Shown: positions 33,428-42,639 of the stretch, piece after piece
Numbering within the stretch: the first letter of the stretch is position 1
How the letters are laid out: every line of letters starts with the position of its first letter
From: Fictibacillus sp. FJAT-27399
GTDB taxonomy: Bacteria; Bacillota; Bacilli; Bacillales; Fictibacillaceae
Direction: 5' to 3'
DNA: 64,000 nt
Assembly: GCF_001510655.1 (NCBI RefSeq)
Contig: NZ_LMVC01000002.1
Span: forward strand, 1,656,388 to 1,720,387
Program-made: the position numbers and the translations under genes
The notes under the pieces: model-generated
Told to the model about the DNA's origin: nothing
The model's database searches: none
The model's input: only the letters and a program-made list of their open reading frames with translations

Positions 33428-35563
33428 TCATCTGAACCACTCCATGGAGACGGTGTTGGACGGTTCGCCTTCCTGATCGGTCTGCGGATTTAGCGGGACG
33501 ACATAAAACTTTGGCATGCTGAACAAATATTTGGCGGATACGTTGTAGCTTCCTTTGCCCGTTACGGTATCAATATGTGTTGCCTTTCCTTCTTTGACTG
33601 AGTAGATTTTATACTGCAATCGTTTATCAGCCGATGGAGTCCATGTCAGTTTTATTCCCGGAACACCGAAGGATCCCAATGCGAAATCAGCCTTCAGGTC
33701 CTTGATCTTAACGAGATCGACCGGAGGCTCCAGCTCTTTTACCCCTTTAGGCTTTTTAAAGGTCAGGCCCCGCTGTGAGGGCATCTGATTGATGACATCT
33801 TTAAAGAGCCTTGTTGCTTTTTCGCTGGACGTGTTGAGATAGCTTTCATTCGTCGTTTTATCGTATCCAATCCATGCTGCTCCTACTACTTTCGGGGTAT
33901 ATCCTACAAACCATGCATCTTTGTTGGCATGCGGCACACCTTCATAGTTTGTTGTACCGGTTTTGCCCGCCAGCTCTGTATTAACCGTGCCGTATCTCCC
34001 CGTACCTTTTTCCACTACTTGCTGAAGCATACGGGTCATGTACCATGCGGTTTGTTTTTTAAATACTTTCTTTTCCTTGTGGCTTGCCTTTCCTACCAGT
34101 TCGCCGTTTCGGTCATAAATTTTGGCGATGACGTACGGTTTGACAGTTTTCCCTTCACGTGCAAATGAACGGTAGGCTGCCATCATCTGATAAGGGGTTA
34201 CACCATGATCCAGACCTCCGAGTGCAATGCCGAGACTTTTATCTGGAATATCCATCCCCAGACTGCTCAACGCTGCTTTTGATTGATCGACTCCCAATTC
34301 GTTGAGCAGCCAAACAGCAGGAGCGTTGATGGAATCTCGGATCGCTTCTGCCATGGACACCCTTCCCCTGTATCGTCCATCGTAATTTTTCGGTTCATAG
34401 CCGTTGTAGCTGAGCTGTTCATCTTTTAACATCGAATATGGTTTATAGGCCTTTGACTCCAATGCAGGCGCATAAACTGCAAGCGGTTTAAAGGATGAAC
34501 CCGGCTGCCGGTTAACATATACCCGGTTCAGCCCCTCCGTGAGATAGCCTCTTCCTCCCTGCGCAGCAATAATTCCGCCTGTATCAGCATCCATGAGCAC
34601 CATGGCTCCTTCAGGACGCTCTTTCCCTGTTCCTACAAAATAATCCGGCTTTAAAAAGGTCTGGTACATCGCCTCTTGTGTACTTTCTTTCAGCGGCACG
34701 ACAACTTTGTAGCCGCCTTTTCTCATTTCTTCCCTGGAAAGGTGATATTTCTGTTTAGCCTCATGGAGCACCATATCAATGTAAGTAGTAAGTGCTGGAT
34801 TCCGCTCTTCCTTGTGGATATTAAGAGCAATTGTCTTCCCTTTCGCCCTTACCGCTTGTTCGGCTGAAATAAAATGATGCTTTGCCATCAGGTCCAATAC
34901 GAGGTCTCTTCTTTTTTTACTCGCTTCTTTATGTTCGATCGGAGAGTAATAGCTTGGGGCTTTGGGCATTCCGGCAAGCATGGCCCCTTCTTCAACCGTC
35001 AGATCGCTGACATCTTTATTAAAATAAAATTTGGACGCTGCCTGGATCCCGTATGCGCCATGCCCAAAATAAATCTGATTTAAATACATCTCCAAAATCT
35101 TGTCCTTGCTGTATTTTCTTTCAAGATTGATAGCGATTACTGCTTCCTTCGTTTTTCGGAGCAATGACTTCTCATGTGATAAAAAAACGTTCTTAGCAAG
35201 CTGCTGAGTGATCGTGCTGCCTCCCTCAACTTTATGGCCTGCCGCGATATCACGGTAAACTGCACGGGCGATCGAGCGAAAATCCAGCCCGTGATGCTCA
35301 TAAAATCTTGTATCCTCAACCGCAACAAAAGCATCCTTCACTTCATCTGGGATTTCATCAGCTGAAACCAGCTCCCGATTTTCAGAATAAATCCGGGTGA
35401 TTGTGCTGCCCTTCATATCAACAAGTTTAGAGGCAGAGCTCATTACAAGATCTTTCTCATCGACGACATAGTCGCCAGCCATAAGTATGAATAAATAGCC
35501 CATGAAACCTGCTATCAATATTCCTATTAATAAACCGATGCCAAGCATTCCGTTTTTAAACAC
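33428..35563 (-). CDS. pbpF: Class A penicillin-binding protein PbpF (PBP2C-like)
   Basis: The 711-residue bifunctional peptidoglycan synthase has an N-terminal membrane anchor (residues 5-30), a glycosyltransferase domain with EDTRFYEHHGLDFRS, GGSTITQQLAKN and KILEMYLNQIYFGHGAYGI, and a transpeptidase domain with QPGSSFKP (active Ser), RDSINAP and AGKTGTTNYEG. A beta-rich C-terminal tail follows. I chose GTG at 35563 with GAGGT 6 bases upstream. Length and position beside hemEHY match B. subtilis pbpF, which acts in spore germ-cell wall synthesis. Confidence 0.93.
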   Translation of the reverse strand: MFKNGMLGIGLLIGILIAGFMGYLFILMAGDYVVDEKDLVMSSASKLVDMKGSTITRIYSENRELVSADEIPDEVKDAFVAVEDTRFYEHHGLDFRSIARAVYRDIAAGHKVEGGSTITQQLAKNVFLSHEKSLLRKTKEAVIAINLERKYSKDKILEMYLNQIYFGHGAYGIQAASKFYFNKDVSDLTVEEGAMLAGMPKAPSYYSPIEHKEASKKRRDLVLDLMAKHHFISAEQAVRAKGKTIALNIHKEERNPALTTYIDMVLHEAKQKYHLSREEMRKGGYKVVVPLKESTQEAMYQTFLKPDYFVGTGKERPEGAMVLMDADTGGIIAAQGGRGYLTEGLNRVYVNRQPGSSFKPLAVYAPALESKAYKPYSMLKDEQLSYNGYEPKNYDGRYRGRVSMAEAIRDSINAPAVWLLNELGVDQSKAALSSLGMDIPDKSLGIALGGLDHGVTPYQMMAAYRSFAREGKTVKPYVIAKIYDRNGELVGKASHKEKKVFKKQTAWYMTRMLQQVVEKGTGRYGTVNTELAGKTGTTNYEGVPHANKDAWFVGYTPKVVGAAWIGYDKTTNESYLNTSSEKATRLFKDVINQMPSQRGLTFKKPKGVKELEPPVDLVKIKDLKADFALGSFGVPGIKLTWTPSADKRLQYKIYSVKEGKATHIDTVTGKGSYNVSAKYLFSMPKFYVVPLNPQTDQEGEPSNTVSMEWFR

Positions 35564-35806
35564 GTCTGTACCTCTTTTCAATACAAAGTTTCCCTATCAA
35601 CGTGCCCATACCTGATTGCTTATTTTACTATATTATTACAGAATCCGCTAAAACAAGGATAAAGTCTTTTTAATTGCAGACCCTAGTAAAAATTGCTTAC
35701 GCTGCCTGCTGTTCGTTTTTGCTTTCGTTTATTATTTGCTTTCCGCGGGTAAATCATGAATTAAAGATGACTGCATTTCAAACATAAAAAACAAGGAGCG
35801 GATTAT

Positions 35807-36307
35807 ATGAAGCTATATATCACGTATGGAACCCAGCACTATTTAGAAAATCTTCCAGAAGCCTCTTCTGATCACTCCATTCTGCTGGAAAGCAGCGGCG
35901 ATGCGGCACTGATCGCAGAGCTTGAAGGAGAAAATCCCTTCCAAGAGGGCCATGGCTATGAGATTTTAAATGCAAGAGGCCAATTGAAGGAAGGCTCTTT
36001 CGCTGTCTTAAACCACATACAAGTAACTGAAGAAGGAAAATCGCTCTTTGAAGAACGTTTTAAGCAGCGCGCAGGTCTTGTTGAACAGGAATCGGGCTTT
36101 GCTGCCATCAGGGTACTGCGACCAGAAGAAAACGACCCTTATATTGTGATGACCCTTTGGAAATCACAAGGAGATTTTACGAACTGGCAGCAGTCGAATG
36201 CCTATGCCGAAGCCCACAAGAACAGAGGCACCGGCTCAGGACTGCCCCAGACTCTATTTTCCGGTCCCTCTTTTGTAAAAGAATATGATGTCGTTTCAAA
36301 ATCGTAA
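35807..36307 (+). CDS. hmoB: Haem-degrading monooxygenase HmoB
   Basis: The 166-residue protein has a divergent N-terminal half and a C-terminal antibiotic-biosynthesis-monooxygenase fold (residues about 65-160) with FAVLNHIQVTEEGKSLFEE and IVMTLWKSQGDFTNWQQS. B. subtilis HmoB (YhgC) has the same length and neighbours pbpF and hemEHY. It opens the haem ring to release iron. ATG at 35807 follows AAGGAG. It stands alone, divergent from pbpF. Confidence 0.9.
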   Translation: MKLYITYGTQHYLENLPEASSDHSILLESSGDAALIAELEGENPFQEGHGYEILNARGQLKEGSFAVLNHIQVTEEGKSLFEERFKQRAGLVEQESGFAAIRVLRPEENDPYIVMTLWKSQGDFTNWQQSNAYAEAHKNRGTGSGLPQTLFSGPSFVKEYDVVSKS

Positions 36308-36457
36308 AACTGCTTTTAAACATTGGCGTCCCGAAAAGCCCGCGGGCAGAATTGCTGCTCTGCAGGCTTTTTCCTGACTGAAATATACAATGGCAATCGT
36401 ATTATAAACAAAAAAGTCATTTCGAATTTCTAGTAACAAGAATGGGGAGGCGCGGAT

Positions 36458-37348
36458 ATGAATAAAGCCGCCATTATCGTAAATCCGAATGCCGGAAATA
36501 AGCAACTTGTTGAAAACATAAATGAAGTCGTACAAAAACTAGAAGAAAAATACAGCGAAGTCATCGTCCATCAAACGCAGGATGTTGGAGATGGAGGAAA
36601 CTATCTGACGAAGATTGCAGGTGAAGTCGATCTCGTGATTGGAGCGGGAGGAGACGGTACCATTCACGAGCTCGTAAACGCGCTTTGCCCTCTGGAAAAA
36701 AGGCCTTTGTTTGCTATACTTCCCGGAGGTACATGCAACGACTTCTCAAGGGCGATCGGCATGAATCAGAATCCCTTCAAAGCTGTTGAGCAGATCTTGG
36801 AGCATAAGGTCGAGCAGCTGGACGTTGGACACTGCAATGCTCACTATTTTCTTAACTTTTGGGGAATCGGTCTCATTACACAAGTGTCTACCAATATAGA
36901 CAGCCAGATCAAAGATAAATTCGGACGGCTCTCCTACTACCTTTCAGCCGCACAAACATTAAAAAATTATGAACCGTTTCAACTTGATATCAAGAGCCCC
37001 GACTTTACGTATCAAGGGGAAGCCGCCATGCTTATCGTTGGAAATGGCCCTTTTACTGGAGGCATCAAAGCCTTTTTCCCAGATACCGATATACAGGACG
37101 GAAAATTCGATATTCTTATCGTAAAAGAACCATCTCTGCGTTTAATCTGGGATACGATTCAATCCAAAATGCTGAACCAGAATCCCGCCAATGACGATAT
37201 CAAATACTATAAAACCAGCCGCCTTATGGTGAATACAGCGCCTGATCAACTGATCGACTGTGATGGTGAACGAAATGTCCATACACCCGCTGAACTGGTT
37301 AACCTGGAAAAGTATTTGTCAGTCATCGTCGGCAATTTTCCAGTCTGA
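36458..37348 (+). CDS. Diacylglycerol kinase family lipid kinase (YegS/YtlR-like)
   Basis: The 296-residue cytosolic kinase has the nucleotide motif GAGGDGTIHELVNAL and the second motif LPGGTCNDFSRAIG of the DAGK catalytic family. It probably phosphorylates a lipid such as diacylglycerol, returning it to phospholipid synthesis. ATG at 36458 has GGGGAGG upstream. It converges with a PAP2 phosphatase gene with three bases between the stops, so lipid kinase and lipid phosphatase face each other. Confidence 0.88.
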   Translation: MNKAAIIVNPNAGNKQLVENINEVVQKLEEKYSEVIVHQTQDVGDGGNYLTKIAGEVDLVIGAGGDGTIHELVNALCPLEKRPLFAILPGGTCNDFSRAIGMNQNPFKAVEQILEHKVEQLDVGHCNAHYFLNFWGIGLITQVSTNIDSQIKDKFGRLSYYLSAAQTLKNYEPFQLDIKSPDFTYQGEAAMLIVGNGPFTGGIKAFFPDTDIQDGKFDILIVKEPSLRLIWDTIQSKMLNQNPANDDIKYYKTSRLMVNTAPDQLIDCDGERNVHTPAELVNLEKYLSVIVGNFPV

Positions 37349-37351
37349 GTA

Positions 37352-38035
37352 TCATCTCCTTGGCTGTTTATAAAAATAAACAGCCTCCAGGGCTGCTATG
37401 CATAAGAGAAGCCATACCAATCCTGCAGAGTAACCGGCAATAATATCAGAGGGATAATGAACACCGAGATAAATGCGGCTGATGCCGATTCCAATTATGG
37501 CGACCGCAAATAATAAGGTCCACCCTGTTTTTCTTAAGGGCTTTCTCTTGCTCCTTACAACCAAATATCCCAGGAATCCGTAATACACCATACTGCCCAT
37601 TGCATGCCCGCTTGGAAAACTGAAGCCGAGTGCTTCTACCAAAGGATCTGCATTGGGCCTTTTTCTTTGAAAAGCATTTTTGAGCAGCAAGTTCAATAAG
37701 CCTCCCCCGCCAACAGCCAGCAGGAAGAATACCATCCCCCATAGGTTCTGCCGTTTGAACCACAGCCACAGCATACCCACAGCAAGCAGAATGCCAAGAG
37801 CCAGTTTGGACCCTATTTCTGTGAAAAATAACATCACACGATCCAGCCCCGGTGAGGAATAAGAACGTACGGCATCAATAATTACCGGATCAAATTCAAA
37901 AGGTTCCTTTTCAACAATTTCCTCAGAGAGGGAAGCAAAAATAAAAATAGCAGCCGCCGCCAGCAAAAATCCAATCACAAGCAGAACAGCCGGGACGATA
38001 GGGAAGGATATTTTTTTCATCCATTTTTTCAGCAT
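37352..38035 (-). CDS. PAP2 family membrane phosphatase
   Basis: The 227-residue protein has about six membrane segments and all three PAP2 signatures: KNAFQRKRPNADP, FPSGHAMGSMVYYG and SRIYLGVHYPSDIIAG. It probably dephosphorylates undecaprenyl pyrophosphate, phosphatidylglycerol phosphate or phosphatidic acid on the outer membrane face. I chose ATG at 38035 with AGAGGTG upstream; the frame to 38101 runs into the preceding terminator region. Confidence 0.9.
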   Translation of the reverse strand: MLKKWMKKISFPIVPAVLLVIGFLLAAAAIFIFASLSEEIVEKEPFEFDPVIIDAVRSYSSPGLDRVMLFFTEIGSKLALGILLAVGMLWLWFKRQNLWGMVFFLLAVGGGGLLNLLLKNAFQRKRPNADPLVEALGFSFPSGHAMGSMVYYGFLGYLVVRSKRKPLRKTGWTLLFAVAIIGIGISRIYLGVHYPSDIIAGYSAGLVWLLLCIAALEAVYFYKQPRR

Positions 38036-38078
38036 TTTAACACCTCTTGCTTCATCAGTCATAACATCTGGCAATAAG

Positions 38079-38112
38079 AAAAAGCTGCTGAGAGCAATCA
38101 AAGCAGCTTTTT
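38079..38112 (-). terminator. Terminator of the DUF3243 gene
   Basis: AAAAAGCTGCT pairs with AGCAGCTTTTT around 12 bases. T-runs occur on both strands; it lies just behind the gene ending at 38120. Confidence 0.85.
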
Positions 38113-38119
38113 CTGCGTC

Positions 38120-38458
38120 CTATTGTACAAGTTTTACAAGCATATGCGCCAATTGATGCCTTTGATTTTCGTCGCCTGCCTTCCAAAGCTCTTTCAGAAG
38201 GTTTTCTTCAGCATTGCGCGGCTCTTCGGTCTCAGCCAGATGATCTGCAACTTTTTGTGCAGCTTTAGCAAGTGTTTCTTCATTTAATCCAAGTTTCTCA
38301 CCAAGCGCCACCCTTGTATGAAGATACGATTTAAATTCAGAAAAGTTCCGTAAAATTTCATCTTTGCGTTCATCACTGATGCGTCCAACAGTATCATCTA
38401 CTTTGTTGATGTTCACTGTATCGTCTTTGTGCAGGATATGCTTTTCTTCATTGCCCAT
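38120..38458 (-). CDS. DUF3243 domain protein (YmfJ-like)
   Basis: The 112-residue soluble protein contains ILRNFSEFKSYLHTRVALGEKLGLNEETLAKAAQ-type helices, the DUF3243 pattern. A charged N-terminal extension of about 30 residues precedes it. The function is unknown. ATG at 38458 follows AGGAGAAG. It is 14 bases downstream of the PfpI-like gene and likely co-transcribed with it, which hints at a general stress role. Confidence 0.82.
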   Translation of the reverse strand: MGNEEKHILHKDDTVNINKVDDTVGRISDERKDEILRNFSEFKSYLHTRVALGEKLGLNEETLAKAAQKVADHLAETEEPRNAEENLLKELWKAGDENQRHQLAHMLVKLVQ

Positions 38459-38472
38459 AGCTTTCTTCTCCT

Positions 38473-38997
38473 TTATTGATTTAATTTTGAAAGAATGGAA
38501 AGGGACTTCTTGTTGAATGCCGGGATGTCATCAGGCTGTCGGCTGGTCACAAGGTTGCCTCCGCAAACTGCCACTTCTTCATCGACAAAATTAGCTCCCG
38601 CATTTTTCAAATCCACTTTAATGGAGTTATAGCCTGTTACTTTTCTGCCCTTTAATACTTCTGCTGTAATTAACAGCTGAGGGCCGTGGCAGATCGCAAA
38701 GATTGGTTTTCCGTTATCAGCAAAATCTTTTGCGAACCTCACAAACCGTTCATCATCCCTAAGTTGATCAGGCGAGAAGCCGCCGGGGATGAAAAGAGCA
38801 TCAAAATCAGAAGGGCTGACATCGCCAATGCCTGCGTCAGCAGTAACAGTTGCTTCTTTCTGCTTTCCTTCCAGCTGTTTTCCTTTTTCCGAGCTGATCA
38901 CTACTACCTCGTGACCCGCTTCTTTATAAGCTTTCGCTGGGTCTGTATATTCAACATCTTCAAATAAATTGGTAAGTACAGTTGCAATTTTAGCCAC
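38473..38997 (-). CDS. DJ-1/PfpI family protein (general stress protein 18-like)
   Basis: The 174-residue protein has the nucleophile elbow IFAICHGPQLL with the reactive Cys, the acidic residue in FIPGGFSPDQLRDDERF, and C-terminal VVCGG-like segments reading VAVCGGNLVTSRQPDDIPAF. The family includes YfkM of B. subtilis and deglycases/proteases of the PfpI type. The start is GTG at 38997 behind AAGGAG. It probably acts in repair or stress protection; the substrate is not known. Confidence 0.88.
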   Translation of the reverse strand: MAKIATVLTNLFEDVEYTDPAKAYKEAGHEVVVISSEKGKQLEGKQKEATVTADAGIGDVSPSDFDALFIPGGFSPDQLRDDERFVRFAKDFADNGKPIFAICHGPQLLITAEVLKGRKVTGYNSIKVDLKNAGANFVDEEVAVCGGNLVTSRQPDDIPAFNKKSLSILSKLNQ

Positions 38998-39144
38998 TGA
39001 AATCCACGCTCCTTTACATTTCTATCTGTCTACACCTCTTAACATTTCCTTTTGCCAACTGAAGTAAACCCTTTTTTCCATAGTTTATCCATTATGCAAA
39101 CGGGGAAGAATAACACAGAATGAATTTTGGGAGGTAATGTAAAG

Positions 39145-39576
39145 ATGGAAAAAGATTTACAAGCACTAATAGATGGACTAAACGAGGATCTAGCCAACGA
39201 ATATTCAGCGATCATTATGTACAATCACAACGCAGCAACGGTTTCAGGAATCTTTCGCCAAGTGCTAAAGCCATTCTTTGAGTCAGAAATTGGCGATGAA
39301 CAAGGCCATGCCCTTTACCTTGCAGAAAAGATCAGCACACTCGGAGGAATACCTACAACAACTCCAAAAGAAGTCAAACAGGTAACAGATGTACGCCAAA
39401 TGCTTGAAGAAGCAAGAAATGCAGAAATTGACACCATTCGCCGATACGAAGAACGCAAAGAGCAGGCAGCTCAACTGAAACTGACGGAACTGGTTGTCCA
39501 GCTCGAAGACATGATTGCTGATGAAACCAAACATAAAGAAGAAATGGATCGTCTCTTAAAAGACAACCGATTCTAA
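39145..39576 (+). CDS. Ferritin-like domain protein
   Basis: The 143-residue four-helix protein has carboxylate and His residues spaced as in bacterioferritins: LANEYSAIIMYNHNA, FESEIGDEQGHALYLAEKI, and DMIADETKHKEEMDRLL. It probably binds two metal ions and handles iron or peroxide. ATG at 39145 is preceded by GGGAGG; TTG at 39127 was rejected because it lies upstream of that SD. It is monocistronic, bounded by a long palindromic terminator. Confidence 0.83.
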   Translation: MEKDLQALIDGLNEDLANEYSAIIMYNHNAATVSGIFRQVLKPFFESEIGDEQGHALYLAEKISTLGGIPTTTPKEVKQVTDVRQMLEEARNAEIDTIRRYEERKEQAAQLKLTELVVQLEDMIADETKHKEEMDRLLKDNRF

Positions 39577-39584
39577 AATAAAAC

Positions 39585-39636
39585 AATAAAGCTGCCCCCG
39601 GATAAACCAATTGGTTTATCCGGGGGCAGCTTTATT
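39585..39636. terminator. 52-bp perfect palindromic bidirectional terminator
   Basis: Two exact 26-base arms meet without a loop: AATAAAGCTGCCCCCGG then ATAAACCAA, and the complement. It ends the ferritin-like gene and ecsC, and its last base is the first base of the ecsC stop codon. Confidence 0.9.
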
Positions 39637-40397
39637 TATGTCTCTTTCAGCCAGCCTTTTTCCTTTAATTGATTGATTGTCCTCAGCCGGAAACAATTCT
39701 TCGCTGTTTTTCCAAGTTCATCCAAAAAGCGATAGTTCGCATAAGCACCCACTACTGCTCCAAAACCGGGGATCATCTGCAGCATTTTTACTAGATCGAT
39801 ATGATCTCTGTAATCCTGCTGCAAAGATTGCCAATCAATATTCTGCAAATATTGCTGCTCAGACGGAAAATCTGCAATGGTCAGTTCCCAGTTCATGATT
39901 TTCTCCAAGAGTTCTTTTCTCTTAAACGGGCTTGAGTAAGAAAGCTGAAAGATATACAAAATATACAGGCGTTCACGATAATCTTTTACATTGTATCCGT
40001 AGACTCCAGCCACATCGAACAGAAATTTCATTTTAATTCCTAATAAGATTGGAAAATCCGCAAGGCCCAGCAAAAATCCCCCTGCCCCTGTCCCCGCCCC
40101 CTCAACTGCAGCTGTCCGGCGGTAAGCGGTGATTAACGAATCTGCCGCTTGATCACTTTCCCTGAGGGCAAGAGGAGCAAGCGGCTGCTTTTTCGAGGTA
40201 TATTCTGAACCAATCAGTGTGCCGTGCACCATGCTTTTGATGCTTTTCGTGATCACCTGATGAACCTTTTCGGGCAGAAGTTCATTTATGCGGGTTTGCA
40301 GTTTTTTAGCAGATCGGTCCCAGAGAGAGGGATTTTTGTTGATCTCTTTTTCCCATCTGTTCAGTTCAGCCAGAATTTGTGTTTCATACTTTCCCAT
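39636..40397 (-). CDS. ecsC: EcsC family protein
   Basis: The 253-residue protein has the EcsC domain, including LITAYRRTAAVEGAGTGAGG, a hydrophobic stretch FLLGLADFPILLGIKMKFLF and PGFGAVVGAYANYRFLDELG. Position after ecsA and ecsB matches B. subtilis, where it is dispensable for Ecs transport. ATG at 40397 has GAGGGGAAG upstream. The function is unknown; membrane association is likely. Confidence 0.9.
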   Translation of the reverse strand: MGKYETQILAELNRWEKEINKNPSLWDRSAKKLQTRINELLPEKVHQVITKSIKSMVHGTLIGSEYTSKKQPLAPLALRESDQAADSLITAYRRTAAVEGAGTGAGGFLLGLADFPILLGIKMKFLFDVAGVYGYNVKDYRERLYILYIFQLSYSSPFKRKELLEKIMNWELTIADFPSEQQYLQNIDWQSLQQDYRDHIDLVKMLQMIPGFGAVVGAYANYRFLDELGKTAKNCFRLRTINQLKEKGWLKET

Positions 40398-40443
40398 TCA
40401 GCTTCCCCTCAATCCTTCCCAGCCTTGCTTGGTTGTATTACTA

Positions 40444-41661
40444 CTACATTACTCGCAAAAGCTGTTTTTTAGTATAGTAAGCGGTAAACAGCCAAACAAA
40501 GATAACTGCAGCCACTCCTGATACAGCTCCAATCATCCAAGTCCCTCCCGTCAGAAGCAGAAAGGCAATATAAAGGACGGCCTGGATGGATAAAAGGATA
40601 CGAAGCCATTTTTGAAAGGCCTGAAAACGCCATTGGTGTTTGACAGGATACAGCTCAAACCATACGTTTCCCCTGTGGTGACCGTAAAGCGGCAGCAATT
40701 GTACGCCTGTTGCATGCATAAATAACAAGACGAGTAAAGGATGCCACCACCCGGAGGGGATCCAGAAAAGGAAAAGAACGCCGATGATGATCAGTCTAAT
40801 GTAGATTCCATAATAATCATTGGATCGAAAAAACGTCTTGCGGTATAAACCGTCAAACGTATGTCTCTGTTTATAGGCCACTTTGGAAAGCAGTGACAGC
40901 CACTTTCTCGGCTTTACTTTTTGAGACAGCTGAGGGACGTCTGTGAACAAGTTGGCAATCCGATAAAGCTTCATCATCATGCCATTTTCCACTTCAAGCA
41001 AATGCTCCCACTTGTAGCCGTGCACTTTCTTGATGTAACCAAACACAAAATTTGATAAAACGTACATAATGGCAAGAATAGCGATGATAAACACATAAGC
41101 CTTCTGAAAAAGAAGATACAGGAACACTGCATTAACAGCCAAACGGATGGCCATATAGTTCCTCCTGCTGCGGTCAAAGGGCAGCCGCTGTTCTTCCCAT
41201 GAGGTTTTGACGTTCCATATTTTTGCTGACAGCAACAGAATTAAGGTCAGCAACATCTCAAACGGCCTTCCGGAAATGAACTTTGAAAACAGCGGCCCGA
41301 ATGCGAGAAACACAACGACGATCACGAAGCATTGAATGATGATCGTATAGCGCAAGGAATTCCTGAAATATTCTTTCATTCTCGATTCGACAGGCAGGAG
41401 AAACACGAGGTCGCCTTTTTTCAAAAACGTCCGTACTGGGCTTTTTGTCAGCAAATAGGCAAACACCGCTACAAGCAGCCAGGACGCTGGAAAGTTTTCA
41501 GGCAGCTTTTTAAGGATCCTGGCATAATAGAAGCTTCCCATCACAAACAAAATGTAAAGCGAGAGCATGAACCCGCTGTTTCCAATCAATCTGAAGTAGC
41601 GGAGCGCTATTGTAAAATACTGGTCCTTCCTGCTCTCCCATATCTTTGTGAAATCCATCAT
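40444..41661 (-). CDS. ecsB: ABC transporter permease EcsB
   Basis: The 405-residue membrane protein has about eight to ten hydrophobic segments, with a basic N-terminus ESRKDQYFTIALRYFRLIG and the EcsB-type segment LLPVESRMKEYFRNSLRY. With EcsA it forms an exporter that affects protein secretion, competence and RasP-dependent intramembrane proteolysis in B. subtilis. The start ATG overlaps the ecsA stop by four bases. Confidence 0.93.
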   Translation of the reverse strand: MMDFTKIWESRKDQYFTIALRYFRLIGNSGFMLSLYILFVMGSFYYARILKKLPENFPASWLLVAVFAYLLTKSPVRTFLKKGDLVFLLPVESRMKEYFRNSLRYTIIIQCFVIVVVFLAFGPLFSKFISGRPFEMLLTLILLLSAKIWNVKTSWEEQRLPFDRSRRNYMAIRLAVNAVFLYLLFQKAYVFIIAILAIMYVLSNFVFGYIKKVHGYKWEHLLEVENGMMMKLYRIANLFTDVPQLSQKVKPRKWLSLLSKVAYKQRHTFDGLYRKTFFRSNDYYGIYIRLIIIGVLFLFWIPSGWWHPLLVLLFMHATGVQLLPLYGHHRGNVWFELYPVKHQWRFQAFQKWLRILLSIQAVLYIAFLLLTGGTWMIGAVSGVAAVIFVWLFTAYYTKKQLLRVM

Positions 41662-42401
41662 GGCCTGTTTCCTCTGCTGGTATAAATATAGATCTCATCG
41701 AGCGTAGCCTGAGGATTTCCGACCTGATTTTTCAATTCCGCTAACGTCCCTTCCAAAGCGATCTTGCCTTCATGCAGGATGATGAAACGATCGCAGTACC
41801 GTTCCGCCGTTGCCAGGATATGTGTTGACATCAGGATGCCTGCTCCGTTATTTTTAAACCTTTCCATCAGTTCCAGAAATGAATGAATGCCGAGCGGGTC
41901 CAGTCCGACGAATGGTTCGTCAACGATGTAGAGTTCAGGCTCTACCAGGAAAGCGCACAAGATCATGACTTTCTGCCGCATACCTTTTGAAAAATGTCCA
42001 GGAAACCATTTGATTTTATTTTCCATGTTAAATTCCGTAAGCAGGGGCCTTACTCTTGTTAAAAACGTCTGCTCCTCCAGGCCATAAGCCATGGCAGTCA
42101 TCTCGAGGTGTTCCCAAAGAGTAAGCTCTTCGTACAGGATAGGTGTCTCTGGTATGTATGATAACTGTCCGCGATATTCCTCCGGTTCCTCCTGAAAGGT
42201 CTTCCCATTAATTCTGGAAGTACCTTTATTCGGCTCCATAAGACCTAAAACATGCTTGATGGTCGTACTTTTACCCGCTCCGTTCAAACCGATCAGCCCT
42301 ACGATTTCATTGGCATGCACATTAAAGGAAACATCATGCAGCACAGGCCTGTCAGGTGAATAGCCTCCTGTTAATCCGTTGACTTCAAGAATTTTTTTCA
42401 T
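41658..42401 (-). CDS. ecsA: ABC transporter ATP-binding protein EcsA
   Basis: The 247-residue ATPase has Walker A GLNGAGKST, signature-like FSKGMRQKVMILCAFL, Walker B LYIVDEPFVGLDP and the switch His in MSTHILATAERYCD. Length and partners match B. subtilis EcsA exactly. I chose ATG at 42401 with GAAGGGG upstream; the longer frame to 42524 has no support. First gene of ecsABC. The 550-base region upstream, up to hit, holds the ecs promoter and a possible small RNA. Confidence 0.93.
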   Translation of the reverse strand: MKKILEVNGLTGGYSPDRPVLHDVSFNVHANEIVGLIGLNGAGKSTTIKHVLGLMEPNKGTSRINGKTFQEEPEEYRGQLSYIPETPILYEELTLWEHLEMTAMAYGLEEQTFLTRVRPLLTEFNMENKIKWFPGHFSKGMRQKVMILCAFLVEPELYIVDEPFVGLDPLGIHSFLELMERFKNNGAGILMSTHILATAERYCDRFIILHEGKIALEGTLAELKNQVGNPQATLDEIYIYTSRGNRP

Positions 42402-42639
42402 GTTCGACCCCTTCTTTCCCAGCTTCTCCTCTATTTTACCGAGATTGTCCATTTTATATGAAAAACCGCACCGCGAACCACGTTTTAAAAAAGCTGTCCT
42501 TCCTTTCAGGAACAGCTGCGACACCTCTAATTTGTTATCAATTCCGCCTTTATTTCATCTTCATCATACTATGTTTCTTTTTTGTTTTCCAACGGCTGCA
42601 TTTTTTATGGATAAACTTCTTGATTCTTGGCAAACCTAT

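Noticed and set aside
35735-35750. TTTGCTTTCCGCGGG, similar to the core of the dispersed repeat
   Set aside because: Only about 12 bases match and no terminal repeats are present. It may be a remnant, but chance cannot be excluded.
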